Positions 8,501 to 18,105 of a DNA stretch of 64,000 bases are shown piece after piece; the first letter of the stretch is position 1, and each line of letters begins with the position of its first letter. Both the position numbers and the translations under genes were made by a program. The notes under the pieces are model-generated. The model was given only the letters and a program-made list of their open reading frames with translations. It ran no database searches and was not told the DNA's origin. The DNA comes from Serratia ficaria (GTDB taxonomy: Bacteria > Pseudomonadota > Gammaproteobacteria > Enterobacterales > Enterobacteriaceae): assembly GCF_900187015.1 (NCBI RefSeq), contig NZ_LT906479.1:2604001-2668000 (forward strand). The letters run 5' to 3'.

Positions 8501-10936
8501 TTATTTATCCAGCGCGTAGGCGATGACGTAATCGCCGCGATCCGGCGACTGGCGGGCGCCGCCGGCGGAGATCAGCACATACTGCTTGCCGGTGGTCGGT
8601 GAGACATAGCTCATCGGCGTGCCGCCGCTGCCGACCGGCAGACGCGCTTTCCACACTTCCTTGCCGGTTGACGAGTCAAACGCGCGCAGGTAATAGTCCT
8701 GCGTGCCGGCGATAAACACCAGGCCGCCCTGGGTCGCCAGGGTGCCGCCCAGCGTCGGCATGCCGACCGGCATCGGCGCGCGCATCTTGATGCCGAACGG
8801 CCCGGTATCCTGCACCGTGCCGGCCGGAACCTGCCACACCACCTTCTGGGTTTTCAGATCGATGGCGGAGAGGGTGCCGAACGGCGGCTTCTGGCATGGA
8901 ATGCCCAGCGGCGACATGAAGCGGTTTTTGTTGACCGCATACGGCGTGCCTTTCAGCGGCACCGCGCCCATGCCGGTATTGACCGATTCGCCGCCGTTGC
9001 TGGCCGGCGTATTGGCGTCGGTTTTCTGCGGGATCATCTGCACCCACAGGCCGAGGCGCATGTCATTGGCGAAGATGTAATGGTTGTTCGGGTCGGTGGA
9101 AAGACCGCCCCAGTTCATGCCGCCGAGCGAGCCCGGGAAGCTGAGGGAAACGTCGGTGTCCGGTGCGGTGAACAGCCCGTCGTAGCGCATCGATTTGAAG
9201 CTGATGCGGCACATGAGCTGATCGAACGGCGTGGCGCCCCACATGTCGGACTCGGTCAGCTTGTCCGCGCCAATCGACGGCATGCCCACCGAGAACGGCT
9301 GGGTGGAGGAATACTGTTCGTTAGGAATGTTGCGGGTTTTCACCGGCAGCTCTTTCACTTCGGTCAGCGGCTTGCCGGTGTGGCGATCCAGCACGAAGAT
9401 TTGGCCGGTTTTGGCGCCGATCACCAGCGCAGGCTTGGTGGTGCCGTCCTTCATCGGGAAGTCGATCAGGCTTGGCTGCATCGGCAGGTCGAAGTCCCAC
9501 AGATCGTTATGCACGGTCTGGTAAACCCATTTTTCCTTACCGGTGGTGGCGTCGAGCGCCAGGATGGAAGCGCCGTATTTATGATCCAGCGCGTTGCGGT
9601 TGGCGCCCCACAGGTCGACGGAGGAGCTGCCCATCGGCAGGAATACGGTGTTCATCGCCGGATCGTAGGACATCGGCGCCCACGAGTTCGGGGTGCTGCG
9701 CACAAAGGTCTGGCCCGGCTTCAGCGCCGCATTCGGCTGCTGATTGCCCGGGTCGAACGCCCAGCGCATTTCGCCGGTGATCACGTTGAAGCCGCGCAGC
9801 ACGCCGCCAGGCATGTCGGTTTGCACGTTATCGGCCACGCGGCCACCGACCACCACGGTGGTGCCGGCCAGCGTCGGCGCCGAGGTCAGCTGATATTTCG
9901 GATCGGCGGCGTCGCCCAGGCCGGCCTTCAGATCGACCACGCCCTGGCGGCCGAAGTTCTGGCAGAACTCGCCGTTGTCGGCGTTGATAGCCACCAGGCG
10001 CGCGTCGATGGTGTTCATCAGAATGCGGCGCTGGCAGCTGTCGCCTGCGGCCAGCGCCACCGGCGCGGCAGGGGTGGAACCCGGCACGGTCGGCTCAGGC
10101 AGCGGCTTGTTGACGTCGAAATAGGCCAGGCCGCGGCAGCGGTTCCAGACCTGGGATTTGGCGTTGATTTCGCGCTTCCAGATCGCTTTGCCGCTGTCGG
10201 CGTCGACGGCGATCACGTTGTTGTGCGGGGTACACAGGAAGATGCGGTTGCCGATCTGCAGCGGCGTTTGTTGGTCTTCGGCGCCGTTGCCGTCCGGGCT
10301 GAGCGGGGTGTCGCCGGTATGGAAGGTCCAGGCCACCTTCAGATCTTTCACGTTATCGCGGGTGATCTGGTCCAGCGCCACGAAGCGGCTGCCGCCCGGG
10401 GTATTGCCGTAGTTGTCCCAGTCTTTTTGCTGTTTGGCTTTATCTACCGGGATCAGCGGCAGCGGCTGGCCGCTGAAAGCGACGGTCGGGTGCGGCTGGA
10501 ACATCTGGTAGAAGGTGCCGACCATGCCGACGGCCAGCACGGCGGCCAGCAGGTAAGACGGCTTGGCCAGCGGCGCTTTGCCTTCCGGCTTGCGCAGCGC
10601 GGGCCAGGTCAGGAAGGCCAGCAGCATCAGGCCGGTCGGCACCATCAGGCGCGATACCAGCGGCCAGAAATCAAAGCCGGCGTCGAGCACCGACCAAATC
10701 AGGGTGCCGATAAACACCAGCAGGTAGAGCCACACCGCGGAGGATTTGCCGCGGAAGAATTGAATGGCCGACAGCAGGGTGACGATACCGGCGATCAGGA
10801 AGTAGCTGCTGCCGCCCAGCGAAACCAGTTTTCCGCCGGCGATGGCGAAGAACAGGCCGGTAGCCGCAAGGATGATCCCCAGCAGGCAACACCATAGCTT
10901 ACGTTTTATACCCGGCCGGGTAGTTGAATCAGACAT
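8501..10936 (-). CDS. gcd: PQQ-dependent membrane-bound glucose dehydrogenase
   Basis: An 811-residue quinoprotein. An N-terminal region of about 140 residues has five hydrophobic helices (LWCCLLGIILAATGLFFAIAGG and following). A large periplasmic beta-propeller follows, with PQQ-binding repeats such as WGATPFDQLMCR and the C-terminal GGARQSPDRGDYVIAYAL. It oxidises D-glucose and other aldoses to lactones at the outer face of the inner membrane and passes electrons to ubiquinone. I chose the ATG at 10936 (GGAG ribosome site), since the 35 residues before it do not match the family. The pqqF-A genes lie just upstream on the same strand. Confidence 0.95.
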   Translation of the reverse strand: MSDSTTRPGIKRKLWCCLLGIILAATGLFFAIAGGKLVSLGGSSYFLIAGIVTLLSAIQFFRGKSSAVWLYLLVFIGTLIWSVLDAGFDFWPLVSRLMVPTGLMLLAFLTWPALRKPEGKAPLAKPSYLLAAVLAVGMVGTFYQMFQPHPTVAFSGQPLPLIPVDKAKQQKDWDNYGNTPGGSRFVALDQITRDNVKDLKVAWTFHTGDTPLSPDGNGAEDQQTPLQIGNRIFLCTPHNNVIAVDADSGKAIWKREINAKSQVWNRCRGLAYFDVNKPLPEPTVPGSTPAAPVALAAGDSCQRRILMNTIDARLVAINADNGEFCQNFGRQGVVDLKAGLGDAADPKYQLTSAPTLAGTTVVVGGRVADNVQTDMPGGVLRGFNVITGEMRWAFDPGNQQPNAALKPGQTFVRSTPNSWAPMSYDPAMNTVFLPMGSSSVDLWGANRNALDHKYGASILALDATTGKEKWVYQTVHNDLWDFDLPMQPSLIDFPMKDGTTKPALVIGAKTGQIFVLDRHTGKPLTEVKELPVKTRNIPNEQYSSTQPFSVGMPSIGADKLTESDMWGATPFDQLMCRISFKSMRYDGLFTAPDTDVSLSFPGSLGGMNWGGLSTDPNNHYIFANDMRLGLWVQMIPQKTDANTPASNGGESVNTGMGAVPLKGTPYAVNKNRFMSPLGIPCQKPPFGTLSAIDLKTQKVVWQVPAGTVQDTGPFGIKMRAPMPVGMPTLGGTLATQGGLVFIAGTQDYYLRAFDSSTGKEVWKARLPVGSGGTPMSYVSPTTGKQYVLISAGGARQSPDRGDYVIAYALDK

Positions 10937-11122
10937 ATTCTGGCACTCTCCGAAAATAATGTTTCTGGCTTTTGGTTTACCAAGTGTAATAGCCGTTTGG
11001 CCTTCTTTCCGGAAATGAGAAAGGCGGCAAACGGCAATCAAACGATGAATGCCGCAGATTGTACCATTTGATTCGTTAGGTGGTTAAGGATATGTTGCTG
11101 CCGGAAAGAATTGTTGTGACTT

Positions 11123-13438
11123 TTAGCGGGAAGTGAAAATCCTGCGCTGCCAAAACTGCAGCGCCTCGCGGGAAAATTGCGCTAATTCCGCTTCTAACTC
11201 GCTGTTTTCAAGCACGGTTTCACGCGCCCGCCGCATGGGGTCGTCACTGCGTTGGCGCAGGCTCTGCATCAGGGTCTGTCTGGCCCGATCCCACTGGGTC
11301 GTGTTTAATGAGGCCAGCGTCGCGGTCATATCCTGCAGAAACTCGAGGGTGAACCGATGCAGTTGCTCGAGGGTAAACCGGGGTGACTGCAACCCAAAGA
11401 AAATACCTTCGATGTCCGCACAGCGGTGGAAGGCGCATTGCACCACGTAACCGATATTCCGTTCGACGCGCAGCCGCTGGAAATAATGCGGCGCGTACAG
11501 CTGCGCCAACAATCGCAGCGCCAGGCGCCCCGACGCGGTGATTTCCGGCAGCGGGAAAAATAACAGCAGCGCGCTTTCGTCGCCGCTTTCCGACAGCCTG
11601 ACCGGGGCGTGGCCGCGCATCGCCTGCGGCGCGGCGGTGATCGGGTAGGGGAAGTCGCTCAGTAGCCGGGACAGCGACGACTGCAAGGGCGCATGGCCGC
11701 CGATCAGCGTGGCGCGCCAGCTCAGCGCCGCCGGCGTGGCGCTCAAGGCCGCCGGCAGCTGCGCCAGCAGCCGGCGAATGGCGATGTCGCCCTGTTCGCG
11801 CAGCCGCTCCCGCCGCAAGGTTCGCGCGGCATCGTGCAGCACGGCGGGCGAAAGCGCCGACAGCGCGCGATTGATGGCGCTCATGCCGTGACACATCAGG
11901 GCATCATCTCCGGCGAGCTGCAGCTGCCACACGCCCTGGAAGCGCTCAATGCTCAGTTGGCCGTGCCGGTGCGCCAGCGTCGCCGCCGTGGTGCGCAGCG
12001 CCGCCTGCAGGCGATAACCCTGCTCGTCGCTGAAGGGCGCCTGCGGCACCGGCCGCAGCAGCAATACCGGCCGCGGTGCTCCGGCTAGCCGATGGCGCAG
12101 CGGCGCGCGCTCCTGCGGCAGCTGTGGCGCTTGCGGCGGCGTGGCCGACGGCGAGAAGAAATGGAAGCGGGGCACGTCGTTCGGCGGCTGCGGCGCCGTT
12201 TCCAACGCCGTGAGCGACAAAGGCAGCCCCTGAACCTCGCGGGACGCGGCGCCAGGCTCTGGGCGCACCGTCAAACGGCTCAGCGGGGCGGTGAGCAGCG
12301 CCGAGAGTTGCTGCGCCCAGCCGACGGTGTGTTCCACCGGCGGCAGGCCAAAGGCCCGTTCCCTCAGCTGTTCTAGCGGCGCCAGGCGGTCGAAAGCCCG
12401 ATTCGCCAATTGGCGATAATGCGCCAGCGGCGCGTCACCGAGGCCCGCCAGCTGGTGCAGCCAACCGAACAGCGCGCGCTCGAGGGTCGCCGCCTCATCG
12501 GCGGTGCCCCGATTGACGGTAAAGATCCAGCTCAGCAGCCAGCGTTCATCGCCGCAGCGCTCATGCGTCAGGCGTACCGCATCGCAAAGCTCCTGCGCAC
12601 GCAGCCAGGCCAACAAACCGCCGGGGGCTTCATCCAGCAGCAAGCTCTCCAGCAGCCGCAGCGCGCCGCGGCAGGGGGCGCGATTCAACGCCAGGGTCAG
12701 GCGCAGCTGCGGCGCGCCGGCCAGGCCAAGGCGATAATCTCCCCGGGCGGTCAACGGCGGCTGCGGCGCGCGGGGCGTAACCGGACCGCCCAGGATGCCC
12801 CCGGCGAATCGCCGGGCGATGGCGGCCAGCTGCGGCAACGGCTGCGGCCCCTGCAGCCACAGCGTCATGCCGGCGGCGCGGTAGCCTTGCCGATGGAACT
12901 GCCGCAGCGCGCGCCGCAGGGCCGCCGCATCGGCGCCAAAGGCGGCGCGGCTGCCGATATGGAAACGATGCAGGCCGTCAATGCCGCTAAACGCCTGGCG
13001 CTGCGCGGCCTCACAGCGGGTTTCGGCATCCGCGCGCAGCAAGCGGTATTCGGCGTCGATCACTTCGGCCTCCCGGTCCGCCGCCTCGGCCGCCAGCAGC
13101 GGGGCGCCGAGCATATCGATCAAGCGCGCCACGCCCGCCTCAAGCCATTCGGCGTCCACCTCAAAGAAGAAGGCGGTCTGGGTCGCCTGGGTGGTGGCGT
13201 TCAGCCGCCCGCCGTGGGCGGGCGCCCAGCGCATCAGGCCTTCCTCGGCGGCAAAGCCCTCGCTGCCGCGAAACAGCAGGTGCTCCAGCAGGTGCGCCAG
13301 GCCCGGCCAGGTGGGCGGTTCGTCCAGGCTGCCGACCTCGATGCGCATCAGCGCCGCGGCACGGCCGGCTTGCGGATCGCCGATCAGCCGGACCCGCAGC
13401 CCGTTATCGAGGCGCAGCGTTGCGGTGCTTCGCGACAT
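11123..13438 (-). CDS. pqqF: PQQ biosynthesis protease PqqF (M16 zinc peptidase)
   Basis: A 771-residue insulinase-family protease. The inverted zinc motif HLLEH is visible at residues 49-53, with a downstream zinc-ligand glutamate region (EVIDAEYRLL). It is thought to cut the modified PqqA peptide to release the linked Glu-Tyr unit. The length fits enterobacterial PqqF (about 760). It starts 3 bases after the pqqE stop, as the last gene of pqqABCDEF, and is followed downstream by gcd. Confidence 0.94.
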   Translation of the reverse strand: MSRSTATLRLDNGLRVRLIGDPQAGRAAALMRIEVGSLDEPPTWPGLAHLLEHLLFRGSEGFAAEEGLMRWAPAHGGRLNATTQATQTAFFFEVDAEWLEAGVARLIDMLGAPLLAAEAADREAEVIDAEYRLLRADAETRCEAAQRQAFSGIDGLHRFHIGSRAAFGADAAALRRALRQFHRQGYRAAGMTLWLQGPQPLPQLAAIARRFAGGILGGPVTPRAPQPPLTARGDYRLGLAGAPQLRLTLALNRAPCRGALRLLESLLLDEAPGGLLAWLRAQELCDAVRLTHERCGDERWLLSWIFTVNRGTADEAATLERALFGWLHQLAGLGDAPLAHYRQLANRAFDRLAPLEQLRERAFGLPPVEHTVGWAQQLSALLTAPLSRLTVRPEPGAASREVQGLPLSLTALETAPQPPNDVPRFHFFSPSATPPQAPQLPQERAPLRHRLAGAPRPVLLLRPVPQAPFSDEQGYRLQAALRTTAATLAHRHGQLSIERFQGVWQLQLAGDDALMCHGMSAINRALSALSPAVLHDAARTLRRERLREQGDIAIRRLLAQLPAALSATPAALSWRATLIGGHAPLQSSLSRLLSDFPYPITAAPQAMRGHAPVRLSESGDESALLLFFPLPEITASGRLALRLLAQLYAPHYFQRLRVERNIGYVVQCAFHRCADIEGIFFGLQSPRFTLEQLHRFTLEFLQDMTATLASLNTTQWDRARQTLMQSLRQRSDDPMRRARETVLENSELEAELAQFSREALQFWQRRIFTSR
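11643..11650 (+). other. KOPS octamer, plus strand
   Basis: GGGTAGGG matches GGGNAGGG and points toward dif. Confidence 0.6.
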
Positions 13439-13441
13439 GCC

Positions 13442-14581
13442 TTAGCCCTTGAAAATCAGTTGGGAGTTGACCCGGTTGCGGAAACGCAGCTGGTCGATGC
13501 CGATCTGCGTGCGGTTTGCCGCCTCGCGCGCCGCCAGGATGGTGCCGTGATGCGCGGATTTGGAGCACACCGGATCGGCGTTGTCGGCGTCTCCGGTCAG
13601 CATAAAGGCCTGGCAGCGGCAGCCGCCGTAGTCTTTTTCTTTCTCTGAGCAGGAACGGCAGGGCTCCGGCATCCAGTCATAGCCGCGGTAGCGGTTAAAG
13701 CCGAAGGAGTGATACCAGATATGCTGCAGGTCGTGCTCCAGCACCGACGGGAACTTCACCGGCAGTTGGCGGGCGCTGTGGCAGGGCAGCGCCATGCCTT
13801 CCGGCGTCACGCTCAGGAAAATGGCGCCCCAGCCGCCCATGCAGCCTTTTGGCCGTTCCTCATAGTAGTCGGGGGTAACGAACAGCAGGTTGGCCAGATT
13901 GCCGCCGTCGGCCATTTTTTCGCGGTAGCGCTTCACCACCTCTTCCGCCCGGGCGATTTGCTCGCGGGTCGGCAACAGCCCCTCGCGGTTGAGGTGCGCC
14001 CAGCCGTAGAACTGACAGGTCGCCAGTTCGACGTCGTCGGCGTCCAGCTGAATGGCCAGCTCGATGATGCGGTCGATCTGATCGATGTTATGCCGGTGCA
14101 GCACGAAGTTGAGCACCATCGGATAACCGAGCGCCTTGACCGCTTTGGCCATCGCCAGCTTTTGCTGGAACGCCTTGGCGGAGCCCGCCAGCGCGGCGTT
14201 CAGCGTTTCGTCGCTGGCCTGGAAGCTGATCTGGATATGATCCAGCCCGGCGTCGGCGAAGGTCTGCAGCTTTTTCTCGGTCAGGCCGATGCCGGAGGTG
14301 ATCAGATTGGTGTAAAAACCGAGGTCGCGGGCGGCGGCGATCAGTTCCGGCAAATCCTTGCGCACCAGCGGCTCGCCGCCGGAGAAGCCCAGCTGCACGC
14401 TGCCCATCGCCCGCGCCTGGCGGAACACCTCAATCCACTGTTCGGTGGTCAGCTCTTGCTCCTGCGCGGCGAAGTCGAGCGGGTTGGAACAGTAGGGGCA
14501 CTGCAGCGGGCAGCGGTAAGTCAGCTCCGCCAGCAGCCAAAGCGGGGGATTCACCGCCGGCGTTGCGCTTGGTTCAGTCAC
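13442..14581 (-). CDS. pqqE: PqqA peptide cyclase (radical SAM)
   Basis: A 379-residue radical SAM enzyme that forms the carbon-carbon bond between the Glu and Tyr side chains of PqqA. The [4Fe-4S] motif CxxxCxxC is at Cys24, Cys28 and Cys31 (CPLQCPYC). A C-terminal SPASM-type cysteine cluster appears in [19 protein letters not shown] and CSKSAHH. The start is GTG at 14581 and overlaps pqqD by 8 bases, consistent with coupled translation and with PqqD acting as the peptide chaperone for PqqE. Confidence 0.96.
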   Translation of the reverse strand: MTEPSATPAVNPPLWLLAELTYRCPLQCPYCSNPLDFAAQEQELTTEQWIEVFRQARAMGSVQLGFSGGEPLVRKDLPELIAAARDLGFYTNLITSGIGLTEKKLQTFADAGLDHIQISFQASDETLNAALAGSAKAFQQKLAMAKAVKALGYPMVLNFVLHRHNIDQIDRIIELAIQLDADDVELATCQFYGWAHLNREGLLPTREQIARAEEVVKRYREKMADGGNLANLLFVTPDYYEERPKGCMGGWGAIFLSVTPEGMALPCHSARQLPVKFPSVLEHDLQHIWYHSFGFNRYRGYDWMPEPCRSCSEKEKDYGGCRCQAFMLTGDADNADPVCSKSAHHGTILAAREAANRTQIGIDQLRFRNRVNSQLIFKG

Positions 14582-14852
14582 GGAAGATCACCCATTTTTG
14601 CTCGTAGGCGCGTTGGAAAAACTCCAGCACGTCCTCCGCCAGCCCTTCCGCCCCCGGGAAGCGGGCGTTCAGCTGGCCGATGATGTCATTCAACGTTGCC
14701 TTGCCGTCCACCTGTTGCAAAATGAGGGCGGCGCTTTCGTTCAGTTTAGCCATGCCTTCCGGATAAAGGATCACGTGGCTGTTTTGCACCTGCTCCCACT
14801 GCAGGCGATAGCCGCGACGGAAGACCGGGGTTTGTTCAGGATCGAGGGTCAT
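14574..14852 (-). CDS. pqqD: PQQ biosynthesis peptide chaperone PqqD
   Basis: A 92-residue RiPP-recognition-element protein ([20 protein letters not shown], ending [12 protein letters not shown]). PqqD binds the PqqA precursor and presents it to PqqE. The ATG at 14850-14852 overlaps the pqqC stop (TGATG), which decides the start over a longer upstream frame inside pqqC. The N-terminal [10 protein letters not shown] and the [14 protein letters not shown] core are family hallmarks. Confidence 0.96.
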   Translation of the reverse strand: MTLDPEQTPVFRRGYRLQWEQVQNSHVILYPEGMAKLNESAALILQQVDGKATLNDIIGQLNARFPGAEGLAEDVLEFFQRAYEQKWVIFRD

Positions 14853-15610
14853 CACACCAGCCTCTGGTTGTGCCATACCCGCGCGGCGGTCACGCTGTGG
14901 TACGGGGGGCGGTTCAGGGTATAGGCCATGCTCATGGCGTCCAGCATGCTCCACAGAATATCCAGCTTGAACTGCAGGATCTCGAGCATGCGCTGCTGTT
15001 TTTCCACGCTGTCGCAATACTCCAGCGCCAGCGCCAACCCATGTTCCACGTCGCGGTTGGCCTGGCCGAGGCGGCTGCGGAAATAGTCGTAGCCCGCCGC
15101 ATCGATCCACGGGTAGTGCTGCGGCCAGCTGTCGAGACGCGACTGGTGGATCTGCGGAGCGAACAGCTCGGTCAGCGAGCTGCAGGCCGCCTCCTGCCAG
15201 CAGGCGCGGCGGGCAAAGTTAACGTAGGCGTCCACCGCGAAACGCACGCCCGGCAGCACCAGCTCCTCGGATAGCAGGGTTTCGCGTTTCAGGCCCACCG
15301 CCTCGCCGAGGCGCAGCCAGGCTTCGATGCCGCCTTCGCTGCCGCCGTAGCCGTCGTGATCCAGAATGCGCTGCACCCATTTGCGGCGGGTTTCCGGCTG
15401 CGGGCAGTTGGCCATGATCGCCGCGTCCTTGATCGGGATGTTGGTCTGGTAATAAAACCGGTTGGCGACCCAGCCCTGGATCTGCTCGGGCGTCGACTCG
15501 CCGTTGTGCATCGCGATGTGATACGGATGATGAATATGATAATAGGCGCCCTTGGCCCGCAGCGCCGCTTCGAACGCCTGCGCGGAGAGGGGGGATGGTT
15601 GTGTTGTCAT
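14852..15610 (-). CDS. pqqC: Pyrroloquinoline-quinone synthase
   Basis: A 252-residue cofactor-free oxidase that catalyses the last step of PQQ formation, an eight-electron oxidation with ring closure. Characteristic segments are [19 protein letters not shown] and [24 protein letters not shown], matching the TenA-like PqqC family. I start it at the ATG at 15610 ([13 protein letters not shown]). An in-frame TTG two codons earlier is less likely. It lies 9 bases after the pqqB stop and overlaps pqqD. Confidence 0.96.
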   Translation of the reverse strand: MTTQPSPLSAQAFEAALRAKGAYYHIHHPYHIAMHNGESTPEQIQGWVANRFYYQTNIPIKDAAIMANCPQPETRRKWVQRILDHDGYGGSEGGIEAWLRLGEAVGLKRETLLSEELVLPGVRFAVDAYVNFARRACWQEAACSSLTELFAPQIHQSRLDSWPQHYPWIDAAGYDYFRSRLGQANRDVEHGLALALEYCDSVEKQQRMLEILQFKLDILWSMLDAMSMAYTLNRPPYHSVTAARVWHNQRLV

Positions 15611-15619
15611 GGTCAATAC

Positions 15620-16531
15620 CTACAGTTCGATGTTCATCCCGTCCCAACTCACTTCTATGCCGGCGTCGGTCAGGCTTTGACGCTCCGCGGAGTCTTCATC
15701 GAGGATCGGGTTGGTGTTGTTTATGTGGATCAGGATTTTGCGTTTGGCCGGCAGGGTGCCGAGCAATGCCGCCAACCCCTGTTCTTCCGCCAGCGCCAGA
15801 TGCCCCATGTCTTTGCCGGTATTGCGGCCGACGCCGGCGTTGGCCAGCTCGTTATCGCGCCACAGGGTGCCGTCGATCAGCAGGCAGTCGGCGCGCTGCA
15901 GCCAGGGCAACAGCGCCTCGTCCGGCTCGCCCAGCCCCGGGGCATACAACAGGTTGCTGCCGCGCGCGGCGTCTTCAATGAACAGCGCGACGTTATGGCC
16001 CGGCAGCGGCCGGTGGCGATAGCGGGAGTAAGGCGGCGCATTGCTCAACAGCGGAATGGCGGTAAAACGCAGGCTCGGGCATACCGCCACCTGGAAGGGC
16101 GCCAGCGGCGTGACCGGATGATGGACCAGGCCGCCGTTCCAATGGGACAGCATGGTGAACAGCGGGAAGCCGCTGCTGAGATCGTCATGCACTTCAGCGG
16201 TGCACCAGACCTGGTGCGGGCATCCCTCACGCAAATTGAGTAAGCCCGCGCTGTGGTCGATCTGGCTGTCGGTCAGGATGATCGAACCGATGCCGGTGCC
16301 GCGCAGCACGTCGGGGTTATTCAATTCGGGCGAAGCGAGCAGCTGGTGGCAAATGTCCGGTGAGACGTTGCACAGCACCCAGTTTTTACCGTCGTCGCTG
16401 ACGGCGATGGAGGACTGCGTCCGGCGCGAGGCTTTGATGCTGTTGTCGCGCACGCCCTGACAGTTTTTGCAGTTGCAATTCCACTGGGGGAAACCACCGC
16501 CCGCAGCGGAGCCGAGAACTTTTATCTGCAT
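15620..16531 (-). CDS. pqqB: PQQ biosynthesis protein PqqB (MBL fold hydroxylase)
   Basis: A 303-residue metallo-beta-lactamase-fold protein reading [28 protein letters not shown] and [18 protein letters not shown], all typical of PqqB. It is proposed to hydroxylate the tyrosine of the excised Glu-Tyr product using iron. The CNCKNCQ cluster near residues 19-24 fits the structural zinc site of the family. It is separated from pqqA by about 60 bases containing a hairpin. Confidence 0.96.
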   Translation of the reverse strand: MQIKVLGSAAGGGFPQWNCNCKNCQGVRDNSIKASRRTQSSIAVSDDGKNWVLCNVSPDICHQLLASPELNNPDVLRGTGIGSIILTDSQIDHSAGLLNLREGCPHQVWCTAEVHDDLSSGFPLFTMLSHWNGGLVHHPVTPLAPFQVAVCPSLRFTAIPLLSNAPPYSRYRHRPLPGHNVALFIEDAARGSNLLYAPGLGEPDEALLPWLQRADCLLIDGTLWRDNELANAGVGRNTGKDMGHLALAEEQGLAALLGTLPAKRKILIHINNTNPILDEDSAERQSLTDAGIEVSWDGMNIEL

Positions 16532-16560
16532 GTAGAAACCAGGAAAAGTAAGGAAAGAAA

Positions 16561-16582
16561 CGCCCGCACGAAAGGCGGGCGG
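16561..16582 (-). terminator. Attenuator-like hairpin between pqqA and pqqB
   Basis: Inverted repeat GCCCGC / GCGGGC with a short loop. On the minus strand it is followed by a T-rich stretch (TTTCTTTCC). It would let most transcripts stop after pqqA, giving more precursor peptide than enzymes, as in other pqq operons. Confidence 0.65.
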
Positions 16583-16590
16583 ACGGGCGA

Positions 16591-16668
16591 TTAACGGTTG
16601 GAAATGTACAGCGTCACTTCCAGGCCCAAGCGCAGGTCAACAAACTCAGGTTTAGTCCAGGTGGTCAT
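16591..16668 (-). CDS. pqqA: PqqA precursor peptide for PQQ
   Basis: A 25-residue peptide ending [17 protein letters not shown]. The conserved Glu17 and Tyr21 (motif ExxxY) supply all the carbon and nitrogen of PQQ. The ATG at 16668 gives the usual 23-26-residue size. It is the first gene of the pqq operon, followed by a hairpin before pqqB. Upstream about 115 bases separate it from the dipeptidase gene and should hold its promoter. Confidence 0.95.
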   Translation of the reverse strand: MTTWTKPEFVDLRLGLEVTLYISNR

Positions 16669-16785
16669 AAGCAGTGCTCCTGTTGTGTGAATCGTGGTAT
16701 ATCGTGCCGAATGAGACGCGATCGCATCCGGCGCGCCGATGTTGACGAAATGTGATGGAGTTCGCAACCTTTAAAGGGTAAAAGT

Positions 16786-17865
16786 TTATTCGCCCCAGGT
16801 GGCCGCCAGCACGCCGAGCCAGTTGCGCCAGGCCAGCTTTTCCAGCATCCGCCGGTCGAATCCGGCCTGCGACAGCGCCTGCATCAGCTGCGGTAACCCG
16901 CCGACATCGCCCAGCGTCTGCGGAACGTTGACGCCGTCGAAGTCGGAGCCAAAGCCCACGCGATCTTCACCAAGTTTAGCGATCAAATACTCAACGTGTT
17001 TAACAATTTCTGTCAACGAGGTCGTTGCACTGTCACGCTTGCCGTCGGCGCGCAGGAAGGCGGTGCCGAAGTTAACCCCGACAAACCCTGCGCTTCGGGC
17101 GATGGCGTTCAACTGCGCGTCGGTCAGATTGCGCGGCTGCGGGCACAGCGCGTGGGCATTGGAGTGGGTGGCGACCAGCGGCGCATCGCTCAGCGCCGCA
17201 GTTTGCCAGAAGCTTTTCTCGTTCATGTGCGAAACGTCGATCATGATGCGGCGTTGGTTGCAGGCGCGGATCAGCGCTTTGCCGGCCGGCGTCATGCCGG
17301 CGCCGGTGTCGGGTGAACCGGGGAACGGCCCACTGACGCCTTCGCCGAAGGCGTTCGGCAGGTTCCAGAACGGCCCGATGCTGCGCACGCCCAGCGCATG
17401 AAAATGCTCGAGGCGCGAAAGCGCGGGATCCAGCGCGCCGGCGCCCTCGATATGCAGCACCGCGGCGATCTGCCGGTTGACCCGGCAGCTTTCGATGTCC
17501 TTCACCGTGCGGCAAATGCGCAGTCGCCCCTCGGAGGCCTGCGCCAGCCGATGCATGATGGCGATCTGCGCTTCGGTGATGGCGAGGGGATCGTAGTCCG
17601 CCAGCACCTCGGACTCGGGCTGGTTCCTGATCTGGGCGATATAGCTCGCCGGCGGAATGAACACCGCGAACAGGCCGCCGAAGAAACCGCCGCGCCGCAT
17701 GCGCGGAAAATCCAGGTGGCCGTTTTCCACCCGGGAATAAAAGGCGTCGACCGGGTCGGCGGCATGTTCCAGCCACAGCTTAAGCAGCAGATCGTTGTGC
17801 CCGTCAAAGACGGGCTGGAGAGGGAGTGGCATAGAAAGTCGCACCGCGTCAGGCAGAATTTCCAT
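16786..17865 (-). CDS. Membrane dipeptidase family (M19) metallopeptidase
   Basis: About 359 residues of the M19 renal-dipeptidase family. The metal-binding HxD is in VFDGHNDLLLKLW near the N-terminus. Later landmarks are HIEGAGALDP (bridging Glu), MIDVSHMNEKSFW, VATHSNAHAL and VGFGSDFDGV. It hydrolyses dipeptides, often including D-amino-acid ones. No signal peptide is evident. The ATG at 17865 is my choice; a later ATG at 17832 is also possible. It lies between a 45-codon peptide gene and pqqA on the same strand. A dipeptidase gene near pqq is known in some bacteria, so a role in peptide turnover is plausible but unproven. Confidence 0.85.
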   Translation of the reverse strand: MEILPDAVRLSMPLPLQPVFDGHNDLLLKLWLEHAADPVDAFYSRVENGHLDFPRMRRGGFFGGLFAVFIPPASYIAQIRNQPESEVLADYDPLAITEAQIAIMHRLAQASEGRLRICRTVKDIESCRVNRQIAAVLHIEGAGALDPALSRLEHFHALGVRSIGPFWNLPNAFGEGVSGPFPGSPDTGAGMTPAGKALIRACNQRRIMIDVSHMNEKSFWQTAALSDAPLVATHSNAHALCPQPRNLTDAQLNAIARSAGFVGVNFGTAFLRADGKRDSATTSLTEIVKHVEYLIAKLGEDRVGFGSDFDGVNVPQTLGDVGGLPQLMQALSQAGFDRRMLEKLAWRNWLGVLAATWGE

Positions 17866-17912
17866 TATGTTCGCCGATCGGCTGACGGCGGGCAACCCTT
17901 AACCCCGGCGTT

Positions 17913-18050
17913 TCAGCCCAGCCGCATCGACAGCTCAACGTCCTCTGCAAACGGCGTAGACAGATAACCGGAGGCCGGCGAGGTTGCCTTCGCCTGGGCA
18001 AACAGACGTTTCAGCAAGGGGGCAAGAGGGGCGGTAGTCAGGGTATTCAT
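17913..18050 (-). CDS. Unrecognised 45-residue peptide upstream of the dipeptidase
   Basis: A short open frame with ATG at 18050 and TGA at 17913. It encodes a basic, Leu/Ala-rich N-terminal half (LAPLLKRLFAQAKAT) and an acidic C-terminal half ending PFAEDVELSMRLG. A weak ribosome site (GGAA) lies about 8 bases before the ATG. It sits between a LysR gene and the M19 dipeptidase, all on one strand, with roughly 50 bases on each side. The lay-out, leader-like then conserved-looking tail next to a peptidase and the PQQ peptide genes, suggests a peptide substrate or precursor. I recognise no family, and it could be a plain small protein. Confidence 0.5.
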   Translation of the reverse strand: MNTLTTAPLAPLLKRLFAQAKATSPASGYLSTPFAEDVELSMRLG

Positions 18051-18105
18051 AGCGATGTTCCGTTGTGAAATGGGCGCTGTCCGGCATCGGGCAAGGTGAC
18101 GGCGA

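Noticed and set aside
9080..10897. A 605-codon plus-strand frame opposite gcd
   Set aside because: It is a GC-rich antisense shadow with Arg/His/Gly-rich nonsense composition; the minus strand encodes a full glucose dehydrogenase.
12410..13648. A 412-codon plus-strand frame opposite pqqF/pqqE
   Set aside because: Low-complexity Arg/Gln/Ala-rich translation, no domain, opposite two well-recognised pqq genes.
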